A DNA stretch of 64,000 nucleotides from Owenia fusiformis. Taxonomy: Eukaryota; Annelida; Polychaeta; Sabellida; Oweniidae. The notes below the pieces were generated by a model that worked only from the letters and a program-made list of their open reading frames with translations, did not search any database and had not been told where the DNA came from. This document shows, one piece after another, positions 46,620 to 57,684 of the stretch (its first letter is position 1; each line of letters starts with the position of its first letter). The position numbers and the translations under genes are program-made. Location of the stretch: contig CAIIXF020000011.1 in assembly GCA_903813345.2 (NCBI GenBank), forward strand, positions 15,795,754 through 15,859,753, in the 5' to 3' direction.

Positions 46620-47090
46620 TTTTTTATCCATCCCCTCCCCCAGTGCTTCTGTCATTCTTAAATTCCTGGCTGTATCCCATTTATTTGAGCAGCATGATTG
46701 GGATGTAGAAACTACCTTTGCATTAGTAAGTTTGTTCATGTGTTCGTTTTCTCCCTAGAGGACACCTTATTAAATCCCCTCCCCAAATGCCTCTGTCATT
46801 CTTAAATTCCTGGCTGTATCCCATTTACTTGAGCAGCATAATTTGGGATGTAGAAACCACCTCTGCATTAGTAAGTTTGTTCATGTGTTCGTTCTCTCCC
46901 TAGAGGACACCTTATTAAATCCCCTCCCCAAAATGCTTCCCCAAAATGCCTCCCCCAAATGCCTGTTTCATTCTTAAATTCCTGGCTGTATCCCATTTAC
47001 TTGAGCAGCATGATTGGGATGTAGAAACCACCTTTGCATTAGTAAGTTTGTTCATGTGTTCGTTCTCTCCCTAGAGGACGCCTTATTATA
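46620..47090. repeat. Three tandem copies of a ~145-bp unit
   Basis: TCATTCTTAAATTCCTGGCTGTATCCC... to TTCTCCCTAGAGGACACCTTATTA occurs three times (from about 46651, 46796 and 46970). They are nearly identical, which implies recent duplication. The third copy has an extra CCCCAAAATGC stretch before it. Each unit ends with a splice-acceptor-like TCTCCCTAG, but the unit has no open frame across copies. Confidence 0.92.
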
Positions 47091-47432
47091 TTCTAAATTG
47101 CATTATTTGAGGAGTGAATCCTCCAATTAGATCCTGTTGGTTTCGCTCAGACTTTCCCGTTCACGACAGCGCTGTTCCTGAGTGTATGTATCTTAATTCG
47201 GGATTATTGTCTCTTGGTGTTTCTGCGGAAATGAAGAAACCTAAACGTTAACAATACTTGTAATTAAGTATTTTTTGTCTTGGAAGTGTATGTCATGCCC
47301 TCAATTAACAAGTATTATGCACAAGAAACAATCAGGCGAATGTTAAGTTTCATATTGAAAAATTAACTGATATTATATGGTTTTGAACATAAAACCAGCT
47401 TCTGAAATTAATGAAAAATCTAATGATACATG

Positions 47433-47638
47433 CAATGATCTCCCCAGCATTAAGCAAGTGGGCGCAGCACCAACCTGAGATTCTGAAAATAGGCCTGCAC
47501 CCACCTGAAAATCCATTTGCCCCCACTTGAAAATAAAAAAAGATCATGAAAAATGGGCATATTTTGACCAATTTTGGTCTGAATTGTGAAATGAGGATTT
47601 TGCAACCGCCTGAGAAAACAATCCTGGGGAGATCACTG
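47433..47638 (-). mobile_element. 206-bp CAGTG-TCTCC MITE, intact
   Basis: Ends CAATGATCTCCCCAGC and, reversed, CAGTGATCTCCCCAGG. ACATG flanks both sides (47428-47432 and 47639-47643). It is exactly the length of the copy at 24371, in the opposite orientation. The ORF 47350-47571 is read through it. Confidence 0.88.
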
Positions 47639-47643
47639 ACATG

Positions 47644-48200
47644 GCTTCAGGCAATGCTATACCTGCTAAAAGATCCCAAACAAAACATAAATATTATGAT
47701 TTTTAAAGGAGTGATAGATTAGATATTGTAGTCTATCAAAACAACCAGTCATTTAGACTTATTCATTTTTATTGAACGCTTGAGAGGGAAAGTGAAGGCT
47801 GATCATCCCATATAGACGAGTAGGGATTTGCCAAAAGTGCTTATTTAAAGAAAAAAAGGATCGACTGACCCTGTTGGGTATTTTTTTAATGGCAACCATC
47901 ATTTATCATTAAATTGACACAGATTTTGTCAAGTCATATGAAGATCTTTAATTTGTACCTTATGAACAATTCAGAACTTTCACCAATCAGTGAATTTAAT
48001 TAAAAATAGTATATTTAATGCAACTTGGATTTCCTAAAATCATGAAAAAGTACATTGTACTACCCATTCATGTAGCAGCATATGTACCATTATACCCGTC
48101 TCATCAGAACACTATTGGCCAGTGCCACATTTCCACTCCAGGTGTTAACATTTCAAGATTTTTTGATATTGGTAATACAAAGATTAAAAAACATGCAAAA
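47644..48200. other. No feature seen
   Basis: AT-rich sequence without a supported gene or repeat. Confidence 0.5.
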
Positions 48201-48260
48201 TCTCACCACCTGCCATTTGTTAAAGGCCCCAACTGCCAGTGGCGATCGCTGGTCATGACA
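48201..48260 (+). repeat. TGTCACCAC-family repeat, copy 9 (short)
   Basis: TCTCACCACCTGCCATTTGTT to GCTGGTCATGACA, with the ACATGCAAAA leader. The interior is deleted. Same orientation. Confidence 0.65.
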
Positions 48261-50346
48261 TAAAAATGGCATATAAAGCATTCACAATGAGTGGAATTCA
48301 GATTAGAGAGATACAAGGTTTTCCTATGCAGCAAATGAACATGTTTTACAGTATGCTTAATTCTTTAATGGTACTAGCAGGAAGGAAGCTTGGAAACGTG
48401 ATAGCTCAATTAGAACTAAGAGTCAAATTGTGCCTCTATACTTCAAAGGGGGATACCCATATTGGCAAAGCCTAGTAATTAGCCATCTATACGATGCAAA
48501 CGTAGCTGTCATGGCTTTGAATGGGAATCATGAAGTAAATGCCAGGTATTTTTGAAAGCATACGAGAAAAGACCTTGAAAAGAACGTGAATTAAGAATGT
48601 TGCTGGGTTACATCCGGTCAACTTACGAGACTTTGCCTCCAAACCCAATCAGAAGTTCCAATTTTGAGTGACATTTAAAAATCCTCAAGTCTCAGAAGTT
48701 ATTTTTATGTATACGTAAAAAAAATTCTGTTTGACTGCTAAATCTTGATTGGATAGCTCGATTTTGGTCATCTAAACTCTGATTGGTTAACCCTACACCC
48801 ATGGACCCACTCTAAATGCAAAGTAGATGAAAAGAAAAATTAAGGGATAACTCCACAGATGGCGCTTGTGAAAAGGTAGAAGACAAAAAATCTAAATTTA
48901 AAATCGGGATGATGGTTGATTGAAATCAATATTTATCAGTGCAATCACCAGTGAAAATGTACAGATTTTATTTTGTTTATCTCCTGTGTATATAATTTTA
49001 CAAAAAGTATGGCGAAATGATTCGGTTCACTTCAAATATTTGACTTTTTGTGACGGTGGTCTTGAGTTTGAAATCTATTGAAAATTGTTTAAAATTCGGA
49101 TAGATAGCGGAAAAAGCAGTCATATCTTTTTTTCTCAATGGGTGTTCTATGCAATTTTTGTTTTGATTTGAAAGGGGACATATGGAGCTATCCCGTGGTA
49201 TATGGGGTTATGTACCGAAAATCCTCGTTTTTCATAATCAATTCAAAGATTTCAATATTTTCACATTGGATTACATTACAGCATTTATCTGTGGAATTGT
49301 CCCTAAACTGCAAGAAAGATATCATGGAAACTCATTTTTGTTGACATAAATGTATCTCATACAGGCTGATGAGTGATATTTCAAACTTTTTGTGACTGTA
49401 GCTCCCCAAAATCATGGAATACCTATAGCAGTTGTAGAGATCATGCAGTTGCCTCAGGATTGCCCTTGGTAATATTCCTATCTCTAACAGAGATAGAAAA
49501 CTTGTCATGGAATTTTAACCAGTGAAATCAAACCTTTTTCATTTCTAGGCACAACATTGCAATAAGATAAACAATATTAGTCATTCCATACAGCAGGCTC
49601 CTAAGTGACCATACATAAGGTGCATGATGGCTTTACATTTGCCGCAACGGCTTCCGTAACGAATATAACTGCCACAGTTATAATCACGGGAATGCTGTGA
49701 CGATACAGTTCAAGCTATTGGCATCTGCCACAATTTTTAAGATGTTCTCGAGTAACAATTACTGAGATTAATAAAAACGTAGATACAAAATAAATAGAGA
49801 AAATCACAAAGCAAACTCTGAAAACAATCAATATAAAATCTACTACTTAAAACATGTAACATTATTGAAACATTATTTAAGCCAACAAAACTTACGTTTA
49901 TTTGACGCTGATCAAACAAGCAATCCACTTTTCTAATGAAGCAATGCTCTGTTGTGAATGGCAAATTCTATGATTTAATCCAACTGTTTGGTTAAGCTTA
50001 AATAAAGCTATGCTTCCCCGTGAGTAGCGAATACTGCGTTTTAATCCAACTGTTGTGTTTTTCTCGTTTCTCAAAGCTTCTTGTGATCAGATTCATTCAT
50101 CCCTACAAATAAAAATCACCGTTACAGTGATGGATGACATCTAGGGATATTAGACTCGGGCTATTACAGCCCTGTGGTAATCCAATTATAATGCAATTCA
50201 ATTAGTCCATTACAAGATGAAATACAAGGTGACGCAAAAGATTTCATCCTCTAATTCTGGAATTATGTTTTCAATTATGATGGAATCTTCATGAATTTTC
50301 TCATGGATGATGTTTGTGAATAAAACAATGGTGTACTGACACAGCA
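48261..50346. other. No gene supported
   Basis: ORFs at 48239-48475, 49138-49344 and 49737-49964 have no exon signals. Near 48735-48790 two CTGATTGG/TTGATTGG words (CCAAT-like) occur without other promoter context. Confidence 0.45.
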
Positions 50347-50350
50347 TTAA

Positions 50351-50585
50351 CCTCTTGAATCCCAGGTTCTAAAATAGGTTGAAACCAGATAATTTTTCAT
50401 TTTTGACAGCTTTTGACATTTTACTACATACATACACAACAGATGATGTTCAATTTAGTAAAATTAGATGGAGAAAATTAGAGCAATTTTAGTGAACAAT
50501 TTTGTGACAGATTATCTCGTCACTCTGGGTTTCGAGGTCATTTCTGAGGTGAGGAGAAATCTCGTCACTCTGGGTAGTCAAGAGG
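50351..50585. mobile_element. piggyBac-type MITE, TTAA-flanked (copy 2)
   Basis: TTAA lies on both sides (50347-50350, 50586-50589). The ends CCTCTTGAATCCCAGG and, reversed, CCTCTTGACTACCCAG are inverted. It is 235 bp, about 55 bp shorter than the copy at 23736 because of an internal deletion. Confidence 0.88.
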
Positions 50586-50589
50586 TTAA

Positions 50590-51487
50590 TGAGTTTTGGA
50601 AATTGCAGGAGCAATGACTCCAAAATGAAGAATTCTTTAACTTAAAGTAGCATGCAATAAAGAAAAGACAGCAGAAAATGTTGGTAGCATTTATCATTTC
50701 AAAAAGCATTCCAATTTTTATTTATTCTATTTAATCAATAATTATATATTTTATTTTATTTTAAATAGTTATTTTTATTCTAATTGAGATACATAACGAT
50801 ACATGGAAGTTATTAAGGTTTAAGAGAAATATCTCAATTCTGTCAGAATTGAATTAAAAAGGGATACAATTTTAGAATATATTTAAATGCTTTGAAAATA
50901 ACAATTGAGAAAATCAAACTAAAAATCAAACTGAATTGATTCTACATTTTTAATTAATATATCATTTTGGGATAATTTAGACCAAAACTTGATAGAGTGA
51001 CACTTTAAGGATATATCTCCAAATGTTGCTATCATGTGCAACGATGCATAAAAAGCAATTCTCTTTCCATTAATTCCAATCAGGAACAAATGAGAGATAA
51101 AATATTTCAATTATGATCTGTGGAAAGATAAAAATGGGATTTTCTAATTGAAGTTAACAGCGTTTCAGGGGTTATGACAACCTTTAGAAATAATCGATTA
51201 TGATGAATCTGAGTATCCAACTGACCATCCTTGAAGTTATAATTTCATTTTTATTGATTCAATGTCTCCGTCAATTAATGTATTAATACATCTCAAAGCT
51301 TTTGTTTGATATGCTTTGCTTTTAACTGAAAAAGCTTATTCTTCAGAGAATTCTAATACCTCATATACTTTAGAAAAAACTTTCCGTCTCAAAGGAAACG
51401 TTACATGACTGAAAAGAATACATATCTACCAGTCCAGTAAAAAACTTAATACTTCATAGAATGTTTACCATTCACAAGATACTTATA
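50590..51487. other. No feature seen
   Basis: Very AT-rich. The ORF 50919-51110 has no exon signals. Confidence 0.5.
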
Positions 51488-51844
51488 TAGGGTGTCCAAG
51501 AAGTAACGTCAATGACCCTGGCATTTTGTCATTTATGCTTCAAATGTCATGAAACTTGGTCAGAATGTTCCTTGTACATTTATAAATATAAGTATGAAGT
51601 ATGGAGTTACTAGCATTTGATTGGCCGGTTTTATGGTTACCATAGTAATACAAGTGCATGGACCCCGGGGCAGCTCTGCAATCCGTAAGATCTTTTGAAA
51701 ATAAAATAACCATAAACACTAGTTTTGAAGTGTACATCTTTTATTTATAATATGACCACAAATATGTTTTCAAGTACACATCATTTATTCATAATATAGC
51801 TGTTGCTGGCGTTATATTAGTGTTATATTAAAGTTTATTGAATG

Positions 51845-52168
51845 TTACTCTACATAATCACCACCAAGTTCCACACATCTCTGGTGTCTTCTTACCCACT
51901 CCAAGAAAACTCTATTGAAACCGCCAGAGCTCATTTCTGCAAGGGATGACAGAACAGAGCTCTTAAGTTCCTCATTTGAAGAGAAAGACTGTCCAGCAAG
52001 TTTAGCCTTCAGTGCACCATAAAGATAGACGTCACTGGGGGCCAAATCAGGCGAATATGGAGCTTGTTCAAGTAGGGCTATTCCTAGTTCTCAATTACTT
52101 CCATGGTGTTCCTGGCCTTGTGAACGGGGGCATTGTCCCAGTGCAGTGAAAGGCGCAATCCAGGTCTC
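51845..52168 (-). pseudogene. C-terminal mariner transposase pseudogene (D34D)
   Basis: Minus-strand reading gives LRLSLHWDNAPVHKARNTM, then a frameshift near 52091, then ELGIALLEQAPYSPDLAPSD and onward to CVELGGDYVE before the TAA at 51845-51847. The aspartates of WDNAPVH and PSD are the second and third catalytic residues of a mariner DDD transposase. If one base was lost at the frameshift, exactly 34 residues separate them, matching the mariner D34D signature. The DNA-binding domain and first aspartate are absent. It is clearly inactive. The relation to the TIRs of the same element fits the family. Confidence 0.88.
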
Positions 52169-52293
52169 ATATTATGATGTCATAAAGTACTCCAAAGAAG
52201 TGTTACCATGGTAACTCCCAATAAACAACAAAACCGTTAAGATTTGAAAAAGTCCCAAGACATTGTATTTCATTTTTGCCAAAGGTTTTACCT

Positions 52294-52614
52294 CAATGGC
52301 GTAGCGTCATATACGCAAAAAACGCCATTGCGTACTCTCAAATTTGAGAGAAAAATGATCTTGCCATTATTTTAAAACGGGTTCATGTAATCATAAAATA
52401 TTGGATAAAAATGACTAATAATTTACATTTTGAATTGGTCCAGATTAAGTCGGAATTTCGTATTTCAAACCGACCCAGGACGCTTCAAATGCAATCTCAT
52501 TTTAAAATTTTCTTGGGGGAGAACCCCCCCCCAAACCCCCCTCGAACTCGTTCACTTCGCTCACTCGTGGCGTACTCTCACAAAATACCCACGCTACGCC
52601 TCTGTACCTTATAA
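52294..52614 (+). mobile_element. 321-bp GGCGTAG MITE nested in mariner
   Basis: Left end CAATGGCGTAGCGTCATAT, reversed right end CAGAGGCGTAGCGTGGG. TACCT flanks both sides (52289-52293 and 52615-52619). Repeated GCGTACTCTCA words lie near both ends. A C-rich tract (GAACCCCCCCCCAAACC) is internal. The plus ORFs at 52411-52696 are read through it. It inserted after the mariner copy. Confidence 0.85.
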
Positions 52615-52841
52615 TAACCTGAGTTACATAATATTTACCAGGTACATTCTGAACTGCCCCGGGGTCCATGCACTTGTGTTACTATGGCAACCATAAAATC
52701 GGCCAATCAAATGCCAGTCACTCCATACTTCGTATCTATATGTATAAATGTACAAGGAACATTCTGACTAAGTTTCATGACATTTGAAGCATAAATGACA
52801 AAATGCCAGGGTCATTGACATTACTTCTTGGACACCCTGTA

Positions 52842-54369
52842 GATACTTATGAATTTAGTGAAAGTGTTATACTTCAAAGAATATTTAACTCATTTAATAA
52901 TTTTACTTCTAAGAATGCTTACTACTTCAGAGAATGCTTACTATGTTAGATGATACTTCAACAAGAGAAAAAAGTTATTACATTATAGAATTTTTTTTTT
53001 ACTGTGCATACTGGAACTGGTATTCAGAGAATCCATGTAATGAAAATGTTTATAATATTTATGTGGGTGTTTTCTACTTCAGAGAATAAATACTTGCTTC
53101 TTGTCTGTAGACTACTCAGTGATAAAAATTCAATAATACAGACAAAAGAACTTGATCAAACTTTCTAACTTGATAAATTGACTAACTAACAGAATAAACA
53201 ATTAAATCTATAAATCAATCAATTCTATAAAGGTACATTTTTTTCATTACGGAAGTTAATGGAAGTTTATCACACAATATCGTGTGGCATTGATTGTATT
53301 AGCATTGAAATACGCCACTTTTTGAGTGTAGACACCAAAGAAATGCTACACTTTTGTTTGATTTTACTTTTTTAAAAGAGAACTTCATATAGAGTTTTTA
53401 CATAAGAGATAATAACTTGACCTAGCATTAACCTTAATCAAAATACAGAAAATCAAAATTCCAACTATTATCAGAACAAAGTTAAAGATACAGAATTTTT
53501 AATTACATATTTTCATTTCAAACGCCCATAAAAGGCCATGACAGCTACTTTTTGGGTGATTAAGAACATATTAGCTCCAAAACTGGATATCTTTTTGTGT
53601 TACTCAGAGAGTGGTAATTCCTCAGGGTATACAACTGCAACGCTTCAGAAATAACATATCCAAATTCATATGCTTCAAAAAATAGCCTTTAAAAGTCCAT
53701 TCCTCTTAGAAAGACCATAAGACAAAAGAGGAAATATGAAATTAAAGCTTACAGGGCATAAAACACAATTTACTGAATGCCCCATTATGGTTTGATTACA
53801 AAACCCCTACTTTAATGACTAAATCATCTAGACAGCCTAAGGCGTCACATTTGTCATCTAAAGTAGGGAGGGTTGATTTTCACTCAGTACATTCAGGAAA
53901 ATCATAAGTTTCACAATTGATGGCTCACCTACATTTTCTGCATCATTAAGCTGGAGTTAAGGTAGCCTTAAGAAGAATTAAAGTTGTCTGAATCAGAGAG
54001 GTCTCGAAAAGTGATGTATCATAAGGAGAGAACACAGGAATTTAGGATTCTGAAATTCACGAAATACTTAGGATGGGATAGTTGGCTGAAACTGGTCCCA
54101 TTCTACTTGGCTTCAGTCATCATGCTCCAAAAATGGGAAGACCCCAATTTTTGGCTTGCACGACTATGAATTCGATGAAGGCGTTCGTTCCATTCTGTTT
54201 TAAATTCCAGAATATTTCAAAAGGTTTCTCTATATAATATTAACTGAGTTCATCCTACCTTAATGTCTAAATTGCATTTTCATCAGGAGGGGGAAGTGTT
54301 ATCACTTCTCAATTGCCGTGTTAACGAACTCTATTCTATTCCACATCAGATCATTTTATACTCTACTAG
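52842..54369. other. No gene; ACTTCAGAGAA words
   Basis: At 52870-53090 the words TACTTC(A)GAGAATR recur irregularly. ORF 53984-54169 has a plausible peptide (SESERSRKVMYHKERT) but no splice sites. Confidence 0.4.
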
Positions 54370-54423
54370 GCATTAATTATGGCACATAACAAGGTTGTAC
54401 ATCACATAATCAGTAAACGCCAG
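54370..54423 (+). CDS. Candidate 54-nt internal exon, product unknown
   Basis: A pyrimidine-rich TTTTATACTCTACTAG acceptor precedes 54370 and a consensus CAG/GTAAGT donor follows 54423. Frame 0 is open for all 18 codons (ALIMAHNKVVHHIISKRQ), while the other two frames contain stops. If real it is a phase 0-0 exon, or a first coding exon from the internal ATG at 54379, since a TAG lies in frame just upstream. The peptide is not recognised. Such pairs can arise by chance in 64 kb, and this plus-strand call is opposite to the two better minus-strand exons. Confidence 0.3.
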
Positions 54424-55018
54424 GTAAGTTATTACAAAATACAATTCTTAAAGCTTCCTGTTTCCTGTGGATGAAGAGAATAAATTGCCATTAACAAACT
54501 TTATAGATAAAATACAAGATCAGTTTTGCATACTTTATTATGGTCAGTGATACCATTTTTCTTTTACCTTTCGAATGATAAATATTCCAACTTGGGGTTT
54601 GTTTCAATAGCTTCAAATCACAATGCAGTAGGTCTCTAATGGAGGGGAGGGGGGGGGGTGTCTTGACCGTCTGACCCTCTTATGCAAAATATCAATAGAT
54701 GAAGATAGGAGTATATATAGCAGGTGCATCATACTGACTTTCTCAAATAAACAGCCCCAACTTGATCAAATTTTCTTCAGTCTAGATATTTTCCATCCAA
54801 GATGAGTCAAATTATCAAACAGAGGTTTTATACGTATGAAGAATCAACTCTATCACTTTCCCTATTTCCTTTTAACATCCTCCCCCCCCCCCTACATACC
54901 CCTCTCACTCCATCTCTCAAAATAAATATCAAAACAAGGTGTTCTACTCGCTGGAAAATAAGAAATCAAATATAGCTTGAACTATTTATAATTAATAAAA
55001 AAAATGCACGGCACTAAC
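54424..55018. other. No gene; G and C runs
   Basis: A G run near 54640-54657 and a C run near 54882-54892. No supported gene. Confidence 0.5.
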
Positions 55019-55081
55019 CTGGTTTTTCAATCCAATCCCTTTTACAATCATAGAGACCCACGGCACTACACAGACTTATAA
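55019..55081 (-). CDS. Weak 63-nt exon candidate
   Basis: On the minus strand CTCTGCATGTAG precedes and CAG/GTTAGT follows. One frame is open (ISLCSAVGLYDCKRDWIEKP) with 2 nt at the start and 1 nt at the end. That end phase would fit the exon at 427-634. However, CGGCACTA is directly repeated at both sides, the acceptor is modest and the distance to 634 is 54 kb, so chance is likely. Confidence 0.15.
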
Positions 55082-56844
55082 CTACATGCAGAGAATCTAA
55101 TCGACAGATTATTACCAATACCATAAATATGTACTATATACGAAGCAATTTCCCTTCTTGTTGAGAATCATTTGAGACAATGAACACTTTATTAAACCTA
55201 CTATTGCAATAAAGATAGCACTTAATACCAAATTGGAATTGGATTTCTAATCAAACAGAATCATTCTACCTATAATAGACCTACAGTACTAAACAATCGA
55301 TATTTAACTTATTTCACAATTAAAGATGGCAAGTCCAATTCACCCTTTTTCTGAAATCATAATTTTACCTATTCTGGTGAAATTATCTCAATATTTCCAC
55401 ATTTTGACACTGCTGTTATAATCGATTTGCAGGTCTGAATTGATATTTTCAATTTTTCAACAGAAGCAGCCGCTTCCTCTATTGTAATACTGAAGGCATT
55501 ACTGATTCAGTTATTACGTGACAGGGGGCTCCACATTAAAATCTCTGTGGTAGGGGGAGATCTCCCAATGTTCAGTGTTGGTATTGGGTCACGTGGCATC
55601 CATTTGATAGATCCAAGGACCATATAGAAATCCACCTTTAAGTTACTATTATCCGCCATTTTGAATGTCATGTGATAGATCCATACATGGGCTTTCACCT
55701 GACCATGTAGGGAAAGCTAAGGGAAATCCCCGAAAGCAAGAAATACCAAAGAATTATTGGAGTTACTCACTTCTTCTGCTCTGTGGTGAAATTACTACTC
55801 CTATATTTGCCTCTACTTTGTTCAATGCAATAATGTTTCAAAATAAGAACTTAGCCCTCAGTTTTTATTAAGCAAATACACATTCAATTCATTGATATGA
55901 GCGGCATAAACTTATTGAAAAAATATTTTTAAGAGACTTCCACACTGAATATTGGGTTTACGAAAAGACCGACCCTTCCTACAGTTATTGCGTTTCACAT
56001 TAATGAACTTAATGCAATGTTGACGTGAGTTTTCTTATCATAATCCAAAGTGACTAACCAGGATGAAATTGGTCTTCTAACAACTGAGACATCTCTTAAA
56101 AAAATGACATTACACGATGTTATGTTTTTCATCGTGATTTGAAATGATAATGATGTAATGTACACTAATACACAGCTATAGGTAAAGCAACAAGAATTAA
56201 ATGTCAGTTTCACGTTTTTATTGCTGGAAGTTGGAGAAAACCACTTCACAAGACGGTATATTTGAGCTGGTTCTGTGTTCAGTAAGAGCCAGTAAGCGTG
56301 AGAGGATGTGGCCTGAGATTAACTATTCTTAAATATATTCACTCTAGGCATGGTACATAATACAAAATATCAAAATATTATACTGGGTATAACGATCAGT
56401 AACATGTATGCAAAAGTAAAAAATCAAATATAATACCAAAATGAGTAAAATCCCATGTGGCCCTACTTTTACTCAAGTCTCTAGTCAATTCTTGGCAAGA
56501 AGTAATTGCATCTGGAACACCGTGAACCATTTGAAAAAAGCTGGCTGTCGTGTTAAAAATTTATTAAACATTTTAAAAATCGCAAGATAAATAAATCATG
56601 AATTAAAATGGAACTGGCTGGGCTCCTTGATGAAATATTGCATGATTTCGTCAGGTTTTTGTCTAAAATTAAAATAAATGGCTCCAAGAAAAATGGCGAT
56701 ATTCGAAAACTGGATGAAATGTCGTTATTGACTGACATCAGTAACTGGCATTTGATTTGAAATTTTATGATTATGACTTGACCCGTATGGACAGCAGTAA
56801 AAAACATGCAAGGATTTATCTTTGGATGAAGGCCACGATATAGT
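55082..56844. other. No gene supported
   Basis: On the minus strand near 55650 an AAAATGGCGGAT word opens a 50-codon ORF (55507-55656), with CACGTGAC downstream. GGATCTATCA occurs twice there. It might be a small promoter or a repeat; I could not decide. ORFs 55995-56249 and 56553-56807 lack exon signals. Confidence 0.35.
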
Positions 56845-57679
56845 CACACCCGGTGATCGTAGAATTGGGACGGAGGGGGGGAGCAGGCAATTTCTGCTAG
56901 AAATTTCAACAAATCTGGAAAATTTATTTTTTAAAGAAGAAGTTTACTATTGAATTGCTAAATAAATAGGCTCACGGTATTGTTAAATATGTTAGGTATT
57001 CTAGGATTTTTTTTCAACCGATACTCTTTTAGGGTATAAGATCTATTAAAAAAGGCGCAACGCACCAACGTGCAAAAGTCAATCGTGTTGCTATAAATGA
57101 AGCAATAATGGTGTACATGACCTGTAATAAATACTTGTAAGTGACATTATCGTCACAAAATTAATGTTATTGCTGACTTTGTAAAATAAGTTTCCATAGG
57201 TGAAATAAAAAATAATCGAAAATAATTTTGGGACGGAGGGGGGGAGCAATATGTATTAAGACATGATACATATTGCTCCCCCCCTCCGTCCCATAATTAT
57301 TTTCGATCATTTTTTATTTTACGTATTGAAACTTATTTTATAAATTCAGCAATGGCATTAATTTAGTTATGATATCGTCACTTACAAGTATTTAATACAG
57401 GTCGTGTAGACAATTGTTGCTTGATTTATAGCTAAAACGTTGATTTGTGTCTGTTGGTTGCCTCGCGCCTTTTTTATTAGATCTCATATCTTAGATGCCT
57501 ATCGTTTCAGAAAAAATCCCAGAAGACCTAACATATTTTACCATACCGTGCGCCTATCAATTCAGGAATTTAATAGTAAACTTTTTCTTGAAAAAATAAA
57601 TCCCTCAGATTTGTTGAATTTTCTTGCAGAAATTGCCTGCTCCCCCCCCTCCGTCCCATTTTCACGATCACCGGGTGTG
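56845..57679. mobile_element. 835-bp inverted-dimer foldback element
   Basis: A near-complete palindrome. Ends CACACCCGGTGATCGT inverted; ATAGT flanks both sides (56840-56844 and 57680-57684). GGGACGGAGGGGGG.GAGCA occurs near each end and, in opposite senses, around the centre (57230 and, reversed, to 57292). Segment lengths are about 22-363-63-365-22. The plus ORF 57440-57769 lies in the right arm and runs past the border, so it is not a gene. A single-arm relative lies at 58740-58960. Confidence 0.9.
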
Positions 57680-57684
57680 ATAGT

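Larger units (their letters stand above)
51488..52839 (-). mobile_element. Mariner element with long inverted ends
   Basis: TA flanks both sides. The ends begin AGGGTGTCCAAGAAGTAACG, and the reversed right end CAGGGTGTCCAAGAAGTAAT starts an inverted arm of about 190 bp that includes GCATGGACCCCGGGGCAG. It contains a broken transposase (51845-52168, minus strand) and a nested MITE (52294-52614). The N-terminal two thirds of the transposase are missing. Confidence 0.9.

Noticed and set aside
53931-53972. Minus-strand exon before TAG/GTGAGC
   Set aside because: The only frame open through most of the segment ends in a stop at the donor. No homology signal.
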